NCBI GenBank assembly: GCA_963608705.1 | Contig: CAVDHB010000001.1 | Coordinates: 1 to 31,937 of the forward strand | DNA from: CAVDHB01 sp963608705 | Lineage (GTDB): Bacteria; Bacteroidota; Bacteroidia; Bacteroidales; Bacteroidaceae | Length of the DNA: 31,937 nt | Direction of reading: 5' to 3' | Shown: piece after piece, positions 30,886-31,937 of the stretch | Layout of the letters: every line of letters begins with the position of its first letter | How positions within the stretch are numbered: the first letter of the stretch is position 1 | Notes under the pieces: generated by a model | The model's database searches: none | What the model was told of the DNA's origin: nothing | Seen by the model: the letters and a program-made list of their open reading frames with translations, nothing else | Position numbers and translations under genes: made by a program

Positions 30886-30935
30886 CAACTCCAAGACGGA
30901 CGATTTTCCCTGGTGGGTAGGCCCATAGGACGACA

Positions 30936-30972
30936 GGCTGATGGCAGATCTTAATCTCATCTGCCGTCAGCC
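30936..30972 (+). terminator. Strong hairpin after the methylase-helicase operon
   Basis: GGCTGATGGCAGAT (30936-30949) pairs with ATCTGCCGTCAGCC (30959-30972), 14 bp with one G-T wobble and a 9-nt loop. There is only a short T-run after it, so it may be a terminator or an RNA stabiliser. The rest of 30886-31116 has no gene I can support. Confidence 0.55.
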
Positions 30973-31072
30973 ATCTTTAAAAGAAGAACCGCCCGCTCTT
31001 TAGATGTTGGGAATCTTACAGAAACCACTCAATTTATCACCCTGTCCTCTTCCCCATGACGGTAATTGTCCG

Positions 31073-31080
31073 TATATTTG
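31073..31080 (+). promoter_or_regulatory. -7 promoter box (TATATTTG) of the terminal gene pair
   Basis: TAnnTTTG match 36 nt before the ATG at 31117. No good -33 box. Confidence 0.55.
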
Positions 31081-31116
31081 CCGAGAACTAAATATGTATA
31101 AGTAAGAGACGGTATT

Positions 31117-31311
31117 ATGGAAAAGAAAAAAGTAATGATTAGAGAAAAGATTGGCGATGTGCCCTCTTTTCTAGAAGACATTAAAGATGGAATTACTCGT
31201 ATAAACGAGCCAATCGAAGATTATATACGGAGGAATCATCTCATATCTGTAGAGGAAGCCTGGGAAAAACTGGAGAAGAAAGCAAATAATGCGAAGTATG
31301 GTAAACGATAA
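31117..31311 (+). CDS. Small hypothetical protein, possible antitoxin-like partner
   Basis: A 64-aa charged, mostly helical protein (MEKKKVMIREKIGDVPSFLE ... WEKLEKKANNAKYGKR). There are no cysteines, membrane segments or recognised family. The C-terminal half, rich in Lys and Glu, follows a SVEEAWEKLEKK helix. Its end overlaps the next gene by up to 23 bp, so the two are translationally coupled. Size, charge and overlap are those of an antitoxin followed by its toxin, but there is no sequence match to a known family that I can name. Local composition is AT-rich compared with the region left of 25000. Confidence 0.6.
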   Translation: MEKKKVMIREKIGDVPSFLEDIKDGITRINEPIEDYIRRNHLISVEEAWEKLEKKANNAKYGKR

Positions 31312-31937
31312 ACTTCTTTCCGTCTATCTGTCTTCTAAAATATATACGGAGATTGATCGTATTTGCACACTTAATTTTGAAAACCAATATTCTTTTAATG
31401 AATGGAAAGGGTACTTTAATGTATGTGTGCAATGGATGAGAAAGTTACGTAATGCACTTAATGGAGCAGTTTGGAATACATCACAATCGTACAAGAAAAT
31501 CTTCAAAACAGATTTATTGGACGGAGAGATTGGCTCATGTCATTATCGAGTAGTCCTTTCTAATAATAGTACTATCATACATGTGATTGATATTAATTTC
31601 AATAGATTCCAATTCCAAGGATTTGAACTCATACTTAACGAACCCGACTATCAGCCGAATTACAAGTCAAGACTCCAAACGAAAGACAGTTTTACAGCAC
31701 AATTCAAGAGGGCACCGCTAAGGGATATGCATATAAGGACTTTAAAAAGCGGATATCGTCTTGTTAAATTCAAGAGACACGTAGCATTTTTAAAGCCAAA
31801 CAAAAAAGAGCTGTTGTTTAACAAGTGGTTTATAACCGCAACTGATTTTGATGAACAGGGGAAAGCGTATGCGCAAGGCTCAGACAACAACATCTATGAG
31901 ATTGACACCAATGGCAATATGAGACTGTCAGACAAAA
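31289..31937 (+). CDS. Hypothetical protein, C-terminus beyond the window
   Basis: An open frame of 216 codons that runs off the edge without a stop. It begins MRSMVNDKLLSVYLSSKIYT; the second Met (31298) could also be the start. It overlaps the end of the 64-aa gene. The first ~70 residues look helical with aromatic positions (SFNEWKGYFNVCVQWMRKLR). The stretch GSCHYRVVLSNNSTIIHVIDIN (about 89-110) looks like a beta hairpin. No signal peptide or membrane helix. Codon use is AT-rich (many AAT, AAA, TTT), which suggests recent acquisition. I do not recognise the family; position and coupling would fit a toxin or a defence effector. Confidence 0.65.
   Translation, partial: MRSMVNDKLLSVYLSSKIYTEIDRICTLNFENQYSFNEWKGYFNVCVQWMRKLRNALNGAVWNTSQSYKKIFKTDLLDGEIGSCHYRVVLSNNSTIIHVIDINFNRFQFQGFELILNEPDYQPNYKSRLQTKDSFTAQFKRAPLRDMHIRTLKSGYRLVKFKRHVAFLKPNKKELLFNKWFITATDFDEQGKAYAQGSDNNIYEIDTNGNMRLSDK

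Overview
The window looks like a chromosomal segment from a Bacteroides-type bacterium (order Bacteroidales). The strongest sign is the promoter grammar. Most transcription units start behind a TAnnTTTG -7 box, several with a TTTG -33 box about 20 nt upstream, which is the Bacteroidetes sigma-ABfr pattern. Clear Shine-Dalgarno sites are scarce. Protein content (AraC and LacI regulators, a TlpA-like protein, PD-(D/E)XK 'transposase-like' nucleases, DUF805 and DUF4112 proteins) fits too. No database search was possible, so family names come from motifs and memory.

Layout. 1-500: the 3' part of tRNA-Gly, its terminator, and a five-unit 22-nt repeat block. 501-3100: two AraC regulators on the minus strand and a stand-alone ribB. 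3132-3318: tRNA-Arg with its own terminator and promoter. 3341-6400: a ketodeoxygluconate module, kdgK-kdgA, divergent from a LacI-type regulator. 6449-12301: a five-gene minus-strand export operon (TolC, HlyD-type lipoprotein adaptor, tandem-NBD ATPase, two ABC-2 permeases) divergent from an AraC regulator at 12487.

13535-20780 is an accessory-looking region. It holds three proteins with the same N-terminal zinc ribbon but different C-terminal parts. It also has two nearly identical Rpn/PDDEXK_2-type nuclease genes around a TlpA-like protein, a MITE-like element with 20-bp terminal inverted repeats, and a 55-codon in-frame deletion remnant that looks like the two ends of an RtcB RNA ligase. 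Two zinc-ribbon promoters share a 17-bp upstream box at identical spacing. 20799-23682 encodes an MBOAT O-acyltransferase with a DHHW/AlgJ-like partner (surface polysaccharide acylation), followed by a protein of unknown function and a DUF4112 membrane protein.

25301-30859 is a probable defence locus: a promoter with consensus -33 and -7 boxes driving a highly folded ~340-nt RNA candidate, then a YeeA-like DNA methyltransferase and a YeeB-like helicase. The third gene looks like the N-terminus of a YeeC-like GIY-YIG nuclease, and it stops 2 bp before a copy of the MITE end. The window closes with an AT-rich overlapping gene pair of toxin-antitoxin-like architecture, the second gene running off the edge.
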